Assembly: GCA_916613615.1 (NCBI GenBank)
Contig: OU744725.1
Location: 61,140,575-61,204,574, forward strand
DNA length: 64,000 nucleotides
Origin: Steromphala cineraria
Lineage: Eukaryota; Mollusca; Gastropoda; Trochida; Trochidae
Direction: 5' to 3'
Under the pieces are notes generated by a model that was not told where the DNA came from, made no database searches, and was given only the letters and a program-made list of their open reading frames with translations. Shown here piece by piece: positions 1 to 13,241 of the stretch. Position 1 is the first letter of the stretch, and each line of letters opens with the position of its first letter. Made by a program: the position numbers and the translations under genes.

Positions 1-3000
1 TCTTGCCTTCTTCAATTTTTTTCCCTTACTTATATTAACATCATATTATTCATCTATACAACATTTTGTTACAAAGATCGGGGCATGTATGTGTCGGTTC
101 ACAGACGTCATATGGGACAGCATATAAAAGTTATGTTATTGAAAACATGTGAAGCAATTTTTATAAATGAATGTGTTGAAGGAAGAGGATATAGATCATG
201 TTATTGATTGAAATTAAACATTGATACAAGCAGTGATATGGATATAAGCATGATGTACGAGGTTAAAACATGTTAATTACGTTTATATAACATACAAAGT
301 AATAAATGAAATGTAAAATGTATATCATCCTTTCCGTAATATCAAATGGTTTAAACATAAAATGAAAAAGGGTTTTATGTCCAAAAAAAGTTTCATTCGA
401 TGTATCTGCAATATCATAAGGATTAATAAAACTGCATGTATCGGAAGTTTAAATGATTCTGAAATCACAAAAGAAAGATCTCAAAATAGGGAACAGGATG
501 TAAAAGATGTTTCTATGGAGTCCTCATCAAGTAATGGGGATTGCAAACACTTGTCAATATCAAACAACATGGGAGCTGTTATTGACAACAATAAGGAAAT
601 ATACACCTGTCCATCAACCAGTTAAATGCCGTAGAGTTGCATGAAAAACACGTGTTCACCTCCCAGTGCGTGCAATCAGTATGTCGTTAACTAGTTAAAT
701 GTATTAATTATGAGATGTCTTATTACTGCGTGAAGAAGTTTCATCTCATATACATTCAAATTGGAAACGAAGATAGTTATGATGATATTTTTGCAATAAA
801 TCATCATTTTCGATTTCAAAGTTTCATCTAACAAACAACTGAATTTCAATATCAGTAAAATGTGCCAAAATTGGTAATTTTTGAGAGAATGTGAAGATAT
901 ATTTAGACTATAGATGAGTAATACATCCCATTGGATCTTAAATAATTCATATAATACTCGATGATTATTGTATACTAACCAGAAGATGATTGTTTACAAA
1001 CTCAATATTAACTCTATAAAGTTAAATCCTTTTCAAGATATTCACAATGGTTATCATCAAAAATATTTTTACCAAACATATATTTACATAAATTAGACTT
1101 TTTAGAGGTAATTAAACACGTCTTTACAATTCATAAAAATATTTCAAGACTCAAAACTATTACAATTTCCGCAAATGATGTTGAAAATAAACATTTATAA
1201 CAAAATATGTTATGATGTACTTTAGCAAAGAAAAATGATAACTGTGAACTTTATTCTGCTTCATACAAAAATTTGGTATTTGTTATGTGTGTCATGAGCA
1301 CAAATGTATCTAAAACCCCTTAAAATAAAAATGTGAGTTTATGTTCTCATTCATATACATTCATTCAACACAAAGTCGTGATGTGTATTGTTACCCTACA
1401 TCAACTTGAACTTCTAAATATTTTCATCAACGAAACAAGGAGAGATAAATGCATATGCAGTATCAACAATATATGTCTCTAGTTGTCTACAACATGTCTC
1501 AAAGAATTACCTATTGTTCAAAATCATAAATAGAAAATACATTTGTAGACGGAGCCCTTTTTCAAATTGCTTTCAGAACTGGAATCAATGTGTTCATTTA
1601 TTTACAAATGTTTGAATTATTTAAATATATTTACTATTATCTCAACGAATCCCACCTTTTCTACGTATTTGACATTGTTGTCACGTAAATTGAAACCTGA
1701 AAAATGGAAATTGTAGCAAAACTATGTTAATTTTACCGGTTATTAAATTTGATACAGAACGTTTAAAGTAAAGAAAGGTTTATTTCTCTTGACGCTGGTA
1801 TGTATTGATTATTTATGGAGAATCGCATATCAAGTGTATTTTGCATTTCTGCATTAAATTACAAAATAATAAATCCTTCAATATCAAAAAGAGGTCTTCA
1901 GGTTTCCAAGAAAGACAAATATGCTACTTATATGAAAACCACTCTGACTCACAAGGATAAAACAACACACGAAGTAACAATTACCAATTTTGGAAAAAAA
2001 TAACAAAAATGTCAAGGTAATGCACGGTACAAAGGTAAAACACTAAAAAACATCTCATAAATTTTATTTACCAAACGAAATAGGATTTAAATGTCAAAAA
2101 TAACAGCAAAGTATTAGCTTCTCAACAGATCGTCCATAAAGCTATTAACCATTGTAGAGGTAATGAATTGTGGTTATAGACCTTACTGAACCATAAAAAT
2201 AGTCCAGCACGATTTTTCACAAGTGGAGGATAGCTTTCTTTAGCACAGGTAATGAGGTAAAGGTTAGTGGATTATAGGGTGTGGGTGTTTGATCTTGATC
2301 TTGCTACTTACCTCATAAGCACTTGGATATTTGTAATTGTTAAACTTACTTTTTGTGACGGGGTCTCCAGATTTATTATTCTTTTCAGCAAAGGTAAATT
2401 GATCTTTGATTAGACGGATGGTAATATCTTGATCTTTCAACAAATAAATTATTTATTATCTCAACAACAAACAATGAAGCTATTTTAATTATGTATCTAT
2501 CTATAAATGCATTCTTTGTGTGAAATGATTAATGTTGCTCCTAGAGTATTATATACGTCATAATTAAATGACAATACCTTTAGAATTGTTGAATTGATTA
2601 TGTATCAATAGATAATGAATTGTTTTCATAACAGAATTCATATAGAATAATTGCTATGCAACGGGCATTATATTACATAAGAGTATTGTAAAGATCATGA
2701 TTTTAAAAGATGTGCAACAGTTGAAAATAATAATTTTAGCGTTGTATTCAACGAACATGCATTCCTCGAAACATCAATATTATTGAAAATTTCCAAGATA
2801 ATATTTTGACACAATTTGAATCTAACCAATCACCGAGTGATCGTATTTCTATTTTAAAAAATGTCAACAACCGGTAACAGATGCTCAGATATAAATGCTT
2901 TATAGCTTCGCCAACACCCATAATACTATGCAAATAAATTTGAATTAATAAAATTTTAAAAATGCAAATGGATGAAATAAAAAAGAAAAAACATGTAAAA

Positions 3001-5254
3001 AAATATGTTTACAATTTTAAATTGACATCCTTTTACATTTCAATAATGTGATGTTTGGATGTCTGCTTGTCAATTATGTTAAGATATCTCACAGGTGTCA
3101 ACATAGGATGTAGGCAAAATATTGGTTTATCTAAAGGGGTTTGGTTGTGTAAGAAAATAACTAGTAGGCGTTGGGACTTCACATATCTCTTATATCGACA
3201 AGTACTATTGTCTGAATGCAAGTTAAAAAACAGGACGACTGATCGATACGATATAATTGATAGCAGATTTGTTGATTTGATTCATAAATGTTACCAAACC
3301 CAGTGACTTGTATGTCACTTAATTTCCTTGTATAACCAAAGGTGTTCATGGCCATCAAGATACCAAGATTTAATGCAAATATCCAAACAGTGTGAATGAA
3401 AAAATTTTGCTTGTGAAAATAACGAATGATTAAATATTTTCTCACTGCATCAAAATGTCCAAATGAAAAATCTAGGATGTATCATGGAGGCTGTTATGTA
3501 AATATCTTCTTTGTCGGGAATTTAGACAGTTTAACGGTTAATTTGTATGACGTTTAACATTAACATACTTGTATTGTTGAAATGATGTACAAATATTTGT
3601 CCACAACCGGGATAAATTCATAATGAAGACAATGGTACCAGAAGATTAAACAACTTCTTTTATGATTAAGTCTTTGAGTCTTGAATTAAGAAGGCGTTGA
3701 CATGCCCTTGGTAATATGCTACATCATTATCATAATATACGGTATAGGAAGCAGGCATAACAATAACAAACGTCACTATAAGGCTCATAAACAGTGGCCT
3801 AACACAAGGGTCATAACGGTTTTTGTTAAATAAAGATTTGTTGTAATAAATATCAAGTGTTATGACTTCAAACTGCTCGCCTCGTGTATAATCTACTGCA
3901 TATTCATAGCCCTGAAACTATTCGAGTCTCAGGATATTGTAACATGATAATCAATTGACAAACGTATGTTTAGTGACAAACTGTGGTAGTATGACCTCTA
4001 TCGGTACAAATCATAACAATTGTCATGATATTGAATATGCACACAAATATGAAATTTATTAAATGAATATTTGCTTAAAAATAGTTGATATTTATGCCAT
4101 GGGGTGTAATCCAATATCGAATTAGATACCTGCATATTGTTGTGAAGGAAATTCTTAGGAAATATTATAAAGGAAATCATAACTTTGTCTTAAATAATGA
4201 GGCAGATATTGGTACTATGCAATGAATTCAAGTCATTACTATCTTCATTACTAGTAAAGCTAAAACTGCAGATTTATGATATATCGACCATTGTTAATAC
4301 TTATGCTTAATCAAAAGTATATCTTCAACTTTTTCAATTTTACATATGAATATTCAATTTGTAATATTAAGCTTTTCTATGCATTTGGAATTTTGAAAAA
4401 TTATTCTTTCTCGTCATGAAAATGATTGTTTTCAATCGTACTGAATACTCTTTAAAACAAAATCATCCAAATATTGCAAGATATTTCAAATGAGTACATT
4501 TAACACTGTACAAATTGTAGTCCAGCTTCATGACTCTGTATTAAGTAAAAGTCTTTAATACAGTCTAGGTAATAATTTTGAACGTCTAGATTGACTGAAT
4601 GCGAAACCTAAATAAATATGATAATATAAATAAAGGTACAGCAATCATCTTAAATATCTCATAGACAAGATTTTAGTCTATACACGTGTATATCAAAAAC
4701 GTATCTATAAAGAAGTCCTGTCCTTTTAATTTCGATCAAAACCGTGGACGTAACATCAGAAGGTATTTAATGAGATTCGAAACCTGCAGGGGCTCTGAGG
4801 GTATGGTCAAGTGAGATTTACAACCAGTTGTCTAACGGTTTTACCATCTTCCAGTGAGCCTACAAGATTAGTGACCTAAACTGGCCCAGTTTATTACGGC
4901 ATTTAATTCTTGTAAATCTTTTGATTTCGACAAAAGACCGAAGACGATATACTATTATCAGTTATTTAGGCGTGCTAAAGAAAAACCGTGTAATCCCTTT
5001 GATGAAAGGTGTGGGTTAAAGTAGTAACATTGCATAGAATGGTGTAATTCTAGCTCCCTTTTATTGATCTTTGAACGTTTGCTTTACTATTCGTTCATTC
5101 CCTTTCATTTTAAAGGCACGGTTCTATACTGTTAGTTTCGCATCTTTACATTGGGCACATTCTGTTTACATCTGTATATTATTGGATATAATGTTTTGAG
5201 TTTACATCATTTACTTAATGATATTGTTCTACACTTGACAACACATAGCATATG
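1..5254. other. AT-rich stretch without recognisable genes
   Basis: I see no gene, RNA or clear repeat here. The open frames (for example 362-625 plus and 3055-3306 plus) are short, have no recognisable motif and have AT-driven composition. Weakly recurring GGTAA-containing phrases occur between about 2010 and 2400 but do not form a clear array. Confidence 0.6.
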
Positions 5255-5490
5255 AATGATCAAAATGAAGCCCTTTTTCTTACACAAAATGAAGTGAAGG
5301 TGTTCACACAAGAATGGCCGCTAATGGACTTTATGTGAATCTTTATAATTTAATCTCTGACTATGGATGATTGTTTTGTGTGATGAGATTTTTGACACTA
5401 TCAAACTAATACATTAAGCATTAACGTACAATTATCAGTGAAAAATTGAAAAAATAAAAGTTTCAAAAAACGTGCTCTTGCCACTTTAAA
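5255..5490 (+). mobile_element. MITE family A, copy 1 (left end missing)
   Basis: The right two-thirds of family A is present. It begins near the block CTTTTTCTTACACAAAATGA, continues through GAATGGCCGCTAATGG and ATTATCAGTGAAAAATTGA, and ends CGTGCTCTTGCCACTTTAAA. The left terminus and the GGGGGAATATAAGGTGATGTCAGG block are absent, so this copy is 5'-truncated or too diverged to see. Confidence 0.8.
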
Positions 5491-5589
5491 GCGGATGGAA
5501 CGGGTTCTTTCGGATATTTCTTTCGCAAACTAATGTTGAAATAACTTTTAGTAGGTAAATATAATGATGATTATGATGCTTTATTGGTA

Positions 5590-5672
5590 TAAATAACACA
5601 GATGAAACTAGACCAATACCGTCGAATTTCGTTTCTATACAATATTACTAATGTCGGATTTCCCTTTAAACA
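5590..5672 (-). mobile_element. Fragment of a second short repeat family (family B)
   Basis: Read on the minus strand, it starts GTTTAAAGGGAAATCCGACA and later has GAAACGAAATTCGACGG. Similar phrases occur at 11703-11760 (AAAGGGACAGTCCTATCGGG, then GAAACGAAATTCAAGGGG) and at 40343-40390. The terminus resembles but is not the same as family A. Only one end is recognisable, so boundaries are uncertain. Confidence 0.35.
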
Positions 5673-6900
5673 TAATTCATAGTGAAAAAAAGATATAATT
5701 TCTTTAAAATTTATATCAATCTTTCAATTCTTATACTAATTAATTCATATTATTAAAGGCTTGATATTTTACATGTGAAACTAGAAGATAATAGTGCATT
5801 CTGATTTTTAAAAGAAAAGTTCGAAAGATGAGACTCTCTTGGAATAAAGAATAATGTTGCTTTACTGATTTGTGATGTTCAAACTGAATTTTGATAACAA
5901 ACTCATGCTAGAGAATACCTAAGTCCATGAATTGTATCGTTGGTTAAACTTTAAACTTAATTTGTAATCTATTCTGTATTAAACTTAAACAGTATTTTAC
6001 AGTTGACTGTTAAATGAAAATATCTTTTAATTTTTTGCAGTTCGTTGATATCACGAAAATTTAATATATTCTGTATACTTTCTCAATGTATGTATAAAAC
6101 TGCTTCGTAGCATATCAACATAAAACAGTTATACTATAATGTAAATGATATTGTATATGTCAAAAGATGAATGAATTCTTAAAACGTAACAAAATACAAA
6201 TGTAAAATCAAAAAGTTAGTTTGTTATTATCTATCTGTATTTTTTTATCATAAAGTGTTACAATAATGTTTTGTATTCAACTAAGAGATGTGATTTTTCA
6301 AAAGTGGCAAGTGGAAAATATAACACATTGTCTAATGGCATAACGAAATAACGTATCATTCAGGAAAACAAATCATAGCAATAAAATTGGATTGAAACCC
6401 AGTATCCATTTCTATTTGATTGACACTATTAATGTAGAAATATACATAAACGATTTGAAATGAACACTTGTAAAGTTACAGTATCTCTATAACTGTATGA
6501 TTACATCAAAATGCAATTAGTATTTCTACCTGTAAAGTTATCAGTATACGTACGCAAAACTACTTTTAATCAAAAATCTGTAAAAGTAATACAATGAGTT
6601 ATCGTCAGCATAATTTAAAAGCAGCAGCGAAGGTTTTTCATAACAATTTATCACTGGCCTATATATAAGTCCACATATATATATAAAAGGATTTCTGAAG
6701 TAAAAAGTAAATTGAAATAAATTAATCATTCATAAAACATAAATTACTACAATTTAATCGAGAAAAGTCGTACGACATCAACTGTTCACTGTCTGGTGAA
6801 ATCAACAAACTGAAAACTATTTCATGTGTACAGACTTTGACACAACTGACATGTGAAACATACACTGAAATGTACAAGGTATGGGCTCGGCACGTAACAC
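5673..6900. other. AT-rich stretch, nothing recognised
   Basis: Only short AT-rich frames are present. I see no repeat or coding signal. Confidence 0.6.
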
Positions 6901-7200
6901 ACATACGAATGGGGATTAGGGGCTGCTATTGTTTATAGACCCGGCACCTAAGACTTTTATGGGCCCAAGCAAATCCTTTTCGGACTACAATACACCTCTA
7001 CTGCATAGTTGTATGCTTGCAAGAAACGCCGTTGGAAACCGACAAAGCGGTGTCGGCTACCACTGCCTTCAAGGGTAGGGTTAGACTTAAAACACGGACT
7101 GCAAACAATATTCGAATCCCGGCTAGGCAGATGTGAAGTTTTTTCGGTTTTAGTTGCCTCAATGGCTAGTGACACATAGTTCGTCAGCTTGTGTAGTAAC
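6900..7200. repeat. Possible tRNA-derived SINE remnant
   Basis: This block has higher GC than its flanks. TTCGAATCCCGGC at 7111-7123 resembles a tRNA T-loop plus 3' T-stem (Pol III B box). TTGCCTCAATGG near 7153 resembles an A box, but lies downstream rather than upstream of the B-box-like site. The 5' half of a T-stem is not complementary, so this is not a functional tRNA. The 72-codon minus frame at 6957-7175 includes a SRDSN string, which a B-box on the opposite strand would give, so I do not call it a gene. Confidence 0.25.
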
Positions 7201-7919
7201 AGTCATCATATCACGCCCATGGTTGACTGGCAGGAAACGAAATCTACTTCATTGAAATATATCATTTTTGATAATATTGATATAAAATTTCCTGTTCACA
7301 TTTCCTCTTTTAATTGTATTAGACTCTGAATTATTCATTATTGGTATCACTGATTCTATTATTCGATTTGATGATCGTGAATAGCGTTATCGGCCTTTCC
7401 TTGCAAAAACTTCACACCGGTAACATCTATTGGTTAGTAATCGATTATGACTGTTTCTGTTTCCAAACTTATTAAAAGCTATTTGATTAAACGTAGACTA
7501 ACTTTTCCTACGAATGACACGCTTATTTCCCCAGAAATTATCACCGAATAGTAACTCTCTATCGATAGCAAATCACGATTTATCAATACAAATAAAAAAA
7601 TGACTTAAACGTCACGACGTTAAACATTGGACATCAACTGGAAAAAATTCCCTTTTAGAAAATTTTTAAAAAAATCCCCAAATCATGATCATTACACCGG
7701 TCCTCCTCAAAATTTAGGTTGAAACAAGAGAATTTAAATCCTCTAACAATCTAAAAGTGATATAGTAGGACGAGCATATCGTTTTTCTGTAACCCAATCC
7801 CTACTCCCCTATAGTCCCTCCCGGCTGAAATCGAATCTTCAACTAATTTTCTTTTGAAGGTTGGATCAATAATTAAGATGACATTAAGTGTACTAATTGC
7901 TTAATTACAGATCAAAACA

Positions 7920-8300
7920 AACAGGATGAGAGCGGTGGTTAATTTCCAAGCCTATTACCCTGACCGATCCGGCATGTTCATTTCACTCCAAACTGGTGCG
8001 CTTTTCTCACTTGATTGACTTGTATGGCCACGTGGTAATTGCATTGTCAAAGACAGTGGGGAAACACCAATAATTCTTCCACAGGCGCATGAAAAATGCC
8101 AAATCTGAGCGTCCACTTTTAATTCAAAGTGAGGCCGTGGTGTAAATGTTGTAGTTAACGATGTCTGTTTCATTTCATCGGCCTGATACGCTCGTCAATT
8201 TGTGTCGATTTCAGCGAAATCAACAACTGTTAGGAAAGAAGGAAATTCCTCACCGTGCCTAGCCTGTCATCACTGAGCAAGCAGGGCAGTTGTACGGTAA
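7920..8300. promoter_or_regulatory. GC-richer island, candidate conserved noncoding element
   Basis: Sequence here is complex and more GC-rich than its surroundings. It has homeodomain-type words (TTGATTGACTTG near 8011, TAATTGCATTGTC near 8035) and an E-box-like CCACGTGG at 8029. The 72-codon minus frame at 7955-8173 matches nothing I recognise. The regulatory call is inference from composition and motif density only. Confidence 0.25.
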
Positions 8301-10330
8301 AGATTAAAGAACTTAAGAAAAAGCAAGAAGCGTTACATGTCATTTTTCACTTTTCGATCGGTTATTAATATAAGGACAATAATTATTGTCTTTTGATCTT
8401 CACAGAGGAATAGCTGCTTCGTTTTCTTCCCTCCCTATTTATTTTCATTTTTGAAACGGTGGTCACTTTGTAAAACAACGTAATGACAGGATTGAAAATT
8501 AAATGAAATTTAAACCCATTCTACGATTTGAACCAAAAATGCTAAATCCAGATACTAATTGTTTGACAGTCTCTGGGTTACGCATCAAGCGCCTACAGCT
8601 GATAAAAGACACGTCCTTATCTTAGTGTCTCATAGGTCACTTTTGGTCGGACACTTTTGAATGCGTGTGAAACTCTAATAAAAAAATCTTCTATCTTTCT
8701 AGTTAAGTAACCATACAGTCCTATTGTTGAACGAATCAAAGAGTTTCAAGCAAGTTATGTCATATCCAAACAATAAGAAGACCTAAATTAAATGAAGAAT
8801 TAATTATTTTACATGTTCAAATTTTCTGTACATCACTGGCTAACATTACAACTTATCCCTGATTAATTTCATAGTGAAAACGATTTTTACGCCAGCCAGG
8901 CATTTATTTATGAGTTTAACTTTTTTATATGCAAGATGTCATTTCAAGTGATGCTTGGATTCAATGATAACAAGCTTGTTCTTTCGAATGATGAGTACAA
9001 TTTTTGAAATCGAGAAATCGAAATGTAAGGTGCATTTTACCTGGACTCATTGACTACCTTTATTACCGTATTTTCTGTCTAATATCAACAAAATATATAA
9101 GTTGGTGAACCTAGCAAAAGCTTTGATCTATAAAGGCAAACAAACAGATATTTTTAAATTATTTATCAATTCGAGTTTGTGTGTTTATGAAGTGTGTGAA
9201 TAATGTAAATGTTGGGTTTTCTCTTTATCTTGGTAAATCCTGGTGCTGTATTATTGTATCCAACCTAGAATTTTTATTCATGCTGACTTTGCTATACAAT
9301 TTCCAGGAATAAATGAGAAAAACATAATTTTAATAAATGAACTTTATTGAAACTGTGTGATACTGTGATGAAAATATGCATTTATGACACACTTGTTTAT
9401 TTGAGTGATAGATATCGTGTTTAAAATCGAAATGTGATACCTTTCACCCGTACCCATTACTTGTGTATCTTTGAGAAGACGAGAATATGACTGGACGTAC
9501 AGACACACAGACAGACATCAGATATGCTCATTTCGTGCTTATTTCACCCATCCGGCAATTTAGATGATAAAGGGCAAATTATATTGACAGTACAGTTACG
9601 TATTACAGTGATGGGCTATTGTTTCCGAAAAGCAATTACCGATTGGTGTGCTTCCCTATCGTCTCATCACCCCATCTGCCATAACTGGAATCCGTGTGCT
9701 CTATTTTGGGACTATGTTCATTTCGCTCTATAGCTTGTCATTGACTTTCTATCCCATATTGTGTCACACTCGTTATGCGCGTAATCCATGTCTATATCAG
9801 ATACATCGCTAACGGTTAGGGAGATATAGCGGGGATGATTGCTTCAGTTAAGGGGGATATACAATAGGCTGGCTATTCTACGACAGACGGAACTGGACAG
9901 AGGTCAAGGGACACAAGGACACGTTGTACATTGCAGTTGACCACTGTATATGTCCTGTTATTCCAGACAGACAAAGACGTGCTATACTTTGCATCTGGCG
10001 ATTATGCCCGGTTTTCCCAGTCATAAAAAACTCTGATTATTTGTGAGGTTTGGTTTTCTGATAAGATATCTTTATTAGGGCTTACATGTTGTTTTCATAC
10101 ATATCATCAAATGCGAAATGCTGCCTTTTGATTTAACTACGCACTGACATGTATTCGTTACATATCAACATGAAATGGTCTAAAACACATTACCATGTTC
10201 GATTAAGCTAATCGAACACATTTCCATATCTAATTAATAAAAAATCTTCACACAAGTCTTCTCCCTTGCTATACTTTTACATTTGCCTCTACGACCACAA
10301 TAATTGGGATATGTTCGAATTGTTTGACCA
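8300..10330. other. AT-rich stretch, no gene recognised
   Basis: No coding signal or clear repeat. Around 9480-10020 the sequence is somewhat more complex, with a 69-codon plus frame at 9524-9733 that resembles nothing known to me. Confidence 0.55.
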
Positions 10331-10337
10331 TCTGAAG

Positions 10338-10688
10338 TAGGGATATCACGATAAGGCGATCGACATCGATGCATCGTTGTGGTACAGTTCACGATACGAT
10401 ACACGATACAGTTTATCGCGGTACAAATTTTTGTTAATATCGAATCAAGAAATTCATAGTTTGTTATTATCCTCGTTTAGATAGTTTTAATATAGCATTA
10501 AATGACTTTTTCATAAAATAAATGGCATATTCGTATGTTTAAATGCTTGATATTTCGTTAAAAATATCAAATTTAGATCCAGGGATTTGTATTTCACTGT
10601 AATAACGTCACATTTAGTGTATCGTGATATGTATCGTATCGTGACCTTAGTATGGTGATTCGTATCGTATCGTATCGTAACCTACCTA
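10338..10688. mobile_element. hAT-like MITE with CGATA-rich ends
   Basis: The left end reads TAGGGATATCACGATA. The reverse complement of the right end reads TAGGTAGGTTACGATACG, so the termini are imperfect inverted repeats starting TAGG. Both ends are rich in ATCGTATCGT or its complement, giving subterminal repeats. The flanks are ATCTGAAG (10330-10337) and AACTGAAG (10689-10696), a 7/8 match consistent with an 8-bp target duplication. An 8-bp duplication and a (C/T)A-G-G start are typical of hAT elements. At about 351 bp and with no ORF, it is non-autonomous. Confidence 0.7.
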
Positions 10689-10769
10689 AACTGAAGACGA
10701 TCAATTTGGAACAAAGTATTAATATAAAGTATTGAAAGTATTAATTGGGAAATATTATTTTTATTATTC

Positions 10770-10795
10770 TTCTAAAAATGCTACTGCCCCTTTAA
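10770..10795 (+). mobile_element. Solo right end of MITE family A
   Basis: The string ATGCTACTGCCCCTTTAA matches the family A right terminus. The sequence to its left lacks the family body, so this is an end fragment or an end captured during rearrangement next to the hAT-like element. Confidence 0.6.
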
Positions 10796-11236
10796 AGTTT
10801 TATGCAAGCAAACTCTTCCTTATTGTACCAAGCGAAGCGTAAGAGACATTTATTGCTGTAAAGGATCGACCACGAGTTGTAACGCATTTAAGTAGATGTT
10901 TAAACCTTGTCTACATAGACGTATATTTGACCACACACACAGATGTTTGAGTAAGTTTACAGTAACTTTAATCACGATCGACCTCACATAAGGACCATTG
11001 TTTATGATTTGACACTTATAGTGTTGTCAGTGGTCAAATGAAACTTGTGTATGTGCATTTCGATGTCAATAATGTCTTGCATTCAGAAAATGTGTTTTTT
11101 AATCACATTTCTCCGACTTTAAATGTCTACTATTGCTGGAAGTAAATAAGAGAAATATGCCTTCTACAGCTCTTTAATAGAAGACTTACGTCCTCCGCAA
11201 GCCGAAAGTTGAGTTATAGTCTTCATCATTCGGTAC

Positions 11237-11571
11237 TTAAAGGGGCAGTAGCACGTTTTTAGGGTAAATGTAGGGTGATGTCAGGAAAATGAAAATGCAT
11301 CTAAACTAAACGAAGTACTAATAAATCAAATCAAATCAAATCAAATCAAGCCATGCGTTTCCTTTTCTTACACAAAATGAAATAAATGCGTTCACACAAA
11401 AATGGCCGCCAATGGACTATATGGGAATCTTTATAATCTCTGACTCTGGATGATTGGTGTGTATAATAAACTGTTTGACACTATCAAAATAATACATTTA
11501 GCATTAACGTACACTTATCAGTGAAAATGTTTAAATATAATTTTTTCAAAAACGTGCTATTGTCCCTTTAA
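11237..11571 (+). mobile_element. MITE family A, copy 2
   Basis: It begins TTAAAGGGGCAGTAGCACG and ends with a diverged GTGCTATTGTCCCTTTAA. Internal family blocks are all present: AGGGTGATGTCAGG, the ATGGCCGCCAATGG core near 11401, and ACACTTATCAGTG. A short TCAAA-type pentamer run at about 11324-11348 lies in the middle, where other copies have plain AT-rich sequence; this suggests a local expansion. TTAA is present at both edges. Confidence 0.9.
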
Positions 11572-11699
11572 AGCATTGCTTCAATCAAGTATGTACGGAT
11601 GTAGGTGCACCGTTCTGTACGACAATCCGTAGAAACCTCCAGGTTATGTTTATCACGTTTAGCCAGTATGTCGAAGTATTTGTGAAGGAATGAAGCAAT

Positions 11700-11765
11700 G
11701 CTTAAAGGGACAGTCCTATCGGGGTATTTTTGTGGAAACGAAATTCAAGGGGACGTTCCAGTTTA
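11700..11765 (+). mobile_element. Fragment of repeat family B
   Basis: TTAAAGGGACAGTCCTATCG followed by GAAACGAAATTCAAGGGG resembles the fragments at 5590-5672 (opposite strand) and 40343-40390. Only one terminus can be aligned by eye. Confidence 0.4.
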
Positions 11766-12136
11766 TACATGTATGTACACGATTATTAAACAAACCAGGC
11801 GAAATATGTTACTGGGGGAGTATTGTTAATTTCTTTTTGATAAATTGGTAAGGAAAAGCGGACGCTCGGTCATAAAACACAAAAATGAGAAGATAAGCCA
11901 TTCATCAGCTACGAGTGTGAAAAGCCTTGCTACAGCAATATAAGGCAATATTGGTTAGTCTCATCGCTACTCAATGTAAATATATAGATATTAAATCAAT
12001 ACATTTTTTTTAAATACTGGGTTGTCTCATTGCTACTCAATGTAAATCTATAGATATTAAATCAATAAATTTGTTTATTTTTTATACTAAATAAATTTAG
12101 GTGACATTTTTCAAAACAAACAATATCGCTGACCGA

Positions 12137-12156
12137 AAGTCAAAGGTCAAAGGTGA
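12137..12156 (+). promoter_or_regulatory. Tandem nuclear-receptor DR1-type half-sites
   Basis: Three direct half-sites, each separated by one A, are visible: AAGTCA, AGGTCA and AGGTGA. DR1 spacing of AGGTCA-like hexamers is the known binding form for HNF4, COUP-TF and RXR dimers. Function is inferred; a three-fold run also arises easily as a short repeat. Confidence 0.35.
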
Positions 12157-12699
12157 CAAGAAATCCAATCTATCACGATGTACTCCTGCAAAACAGATAG
12201 ATACTTGTTCTTGAAGAGTCCACTTAGGGATATTTTCTTAATTCCCCATAAAGATTGTAATTTTGTGTAAGACAAAATGAAAAATTACAATCACTTAGTA
12301 ATGAAAGAAGTGTACACATAACACTCTTAATGGAAAATATCTGAAGCCAACATGTGTAACGATTTCAACTTTTAAAGGCTGATTGAATATGACGTGTATA
12401 TAGCTAACCGTCAGTAAATAATAATCCTGCAATAGTGACGGTGATCCAAGATAACTCCTTCAAGGATCACCTTACATCACAGCTGAGCGAATATATGGAC
12501 CTTATCCAAACAACCCAGCATGATGTACATAGAAATCTGCAACCATGACAGTTTTTGTTTTTCTTGTTTTAACAACTGCAATAGACATGAAATTTATCAG
12601 ATAATCCACGTGTGGGGTCCCTGTATAAACAGTGACATGTACTCGTGTAATGAAATGGACAACTGGTGAAATGCGATGAATGAATTCGACTCTTTAGAG

Positions 12700-13130
12700 T
12701 GGTGATCTCAAGGAATGACCCAATCCTCGTCTAGTATTCCGTGCCCAGAAGTCTCCCCTAAAATGAACTCTTGCTGATTTCAAACAGAATTTGTCAGGCT
12801 GCGATTACAGCCAGTTAGCTATAAACGTCTATATGGATTTTCAGCTGTAATCCCATGTTAAAAAATCGTTGATCGTTTTTCTTTTGCCTGTAATCAGCCA
12901 CAATGAGCTATTCACCAATGATATATTTGCGCCATAAAGAGACTTCTGAGCTGGGTTTGCAAGCATGGAAGCAATTCTGCCCCTAAAAGCGTTGCGTCCG
13001 TCACAATACACGCCTGCAGCGCGTTTCTAAAGCTTCATTCTAACCAATAGCCGCCAATCAATAGCTAACATTGGGCAATGATTTAAGACCATAATTGTTA
13101 CAGTCACACAAAAACCTAATCAAAATTTAC
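12700..13130. promoter_or_regulatory. Candidate conserved regulatory island
   Basis: This is a complex, less AT-rich stretch without a long frame. It has GATTACAG (12803), CTGTAATCCC (12845) and CTGTAATCAG (12888), three copies of a bicoid/Otx-type homeodomain word or its complement. It also has ACAATGAG (Sox-like, 12900) and several CCAAT words (13044-13060). The dense, non-repetitive motifs suggest an enhancer or ancient conserved element, but this is inference. Confidence 0.3.
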
Positions 13131-13201
13131 TTAAAATGGGATAGCTTCAGAACGAAATATGGATAACAGCCGTCATTTTGTTGAAGGCTAATGCTTCACT
13201 G

Positions 13202-13241
13202 ACCCTCCTTCCCTCCCCCCAAAATGGGGGAAGGAGGGGGA
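13202..13241. repeat. C/G-rich imperfect hairpin
   Basis: A C-rich arm (CCCTCCTTCCCTCCCCCC) is followed by AAAAT and then a G-rich arm (GGGGGAAGGAGGGGG). The arms can pair with one small bulge. It may form a hairpin or a G-quadruplex/i-motif. Confidence 0.5.

Noticed and set aside
7105..7125. tRNA gene suggested by TTCGAATCCCGG
   Set aside because: The 5' side of the T-stem does not pair, and no acceptor, D or anticodon stems can be drawn around it.
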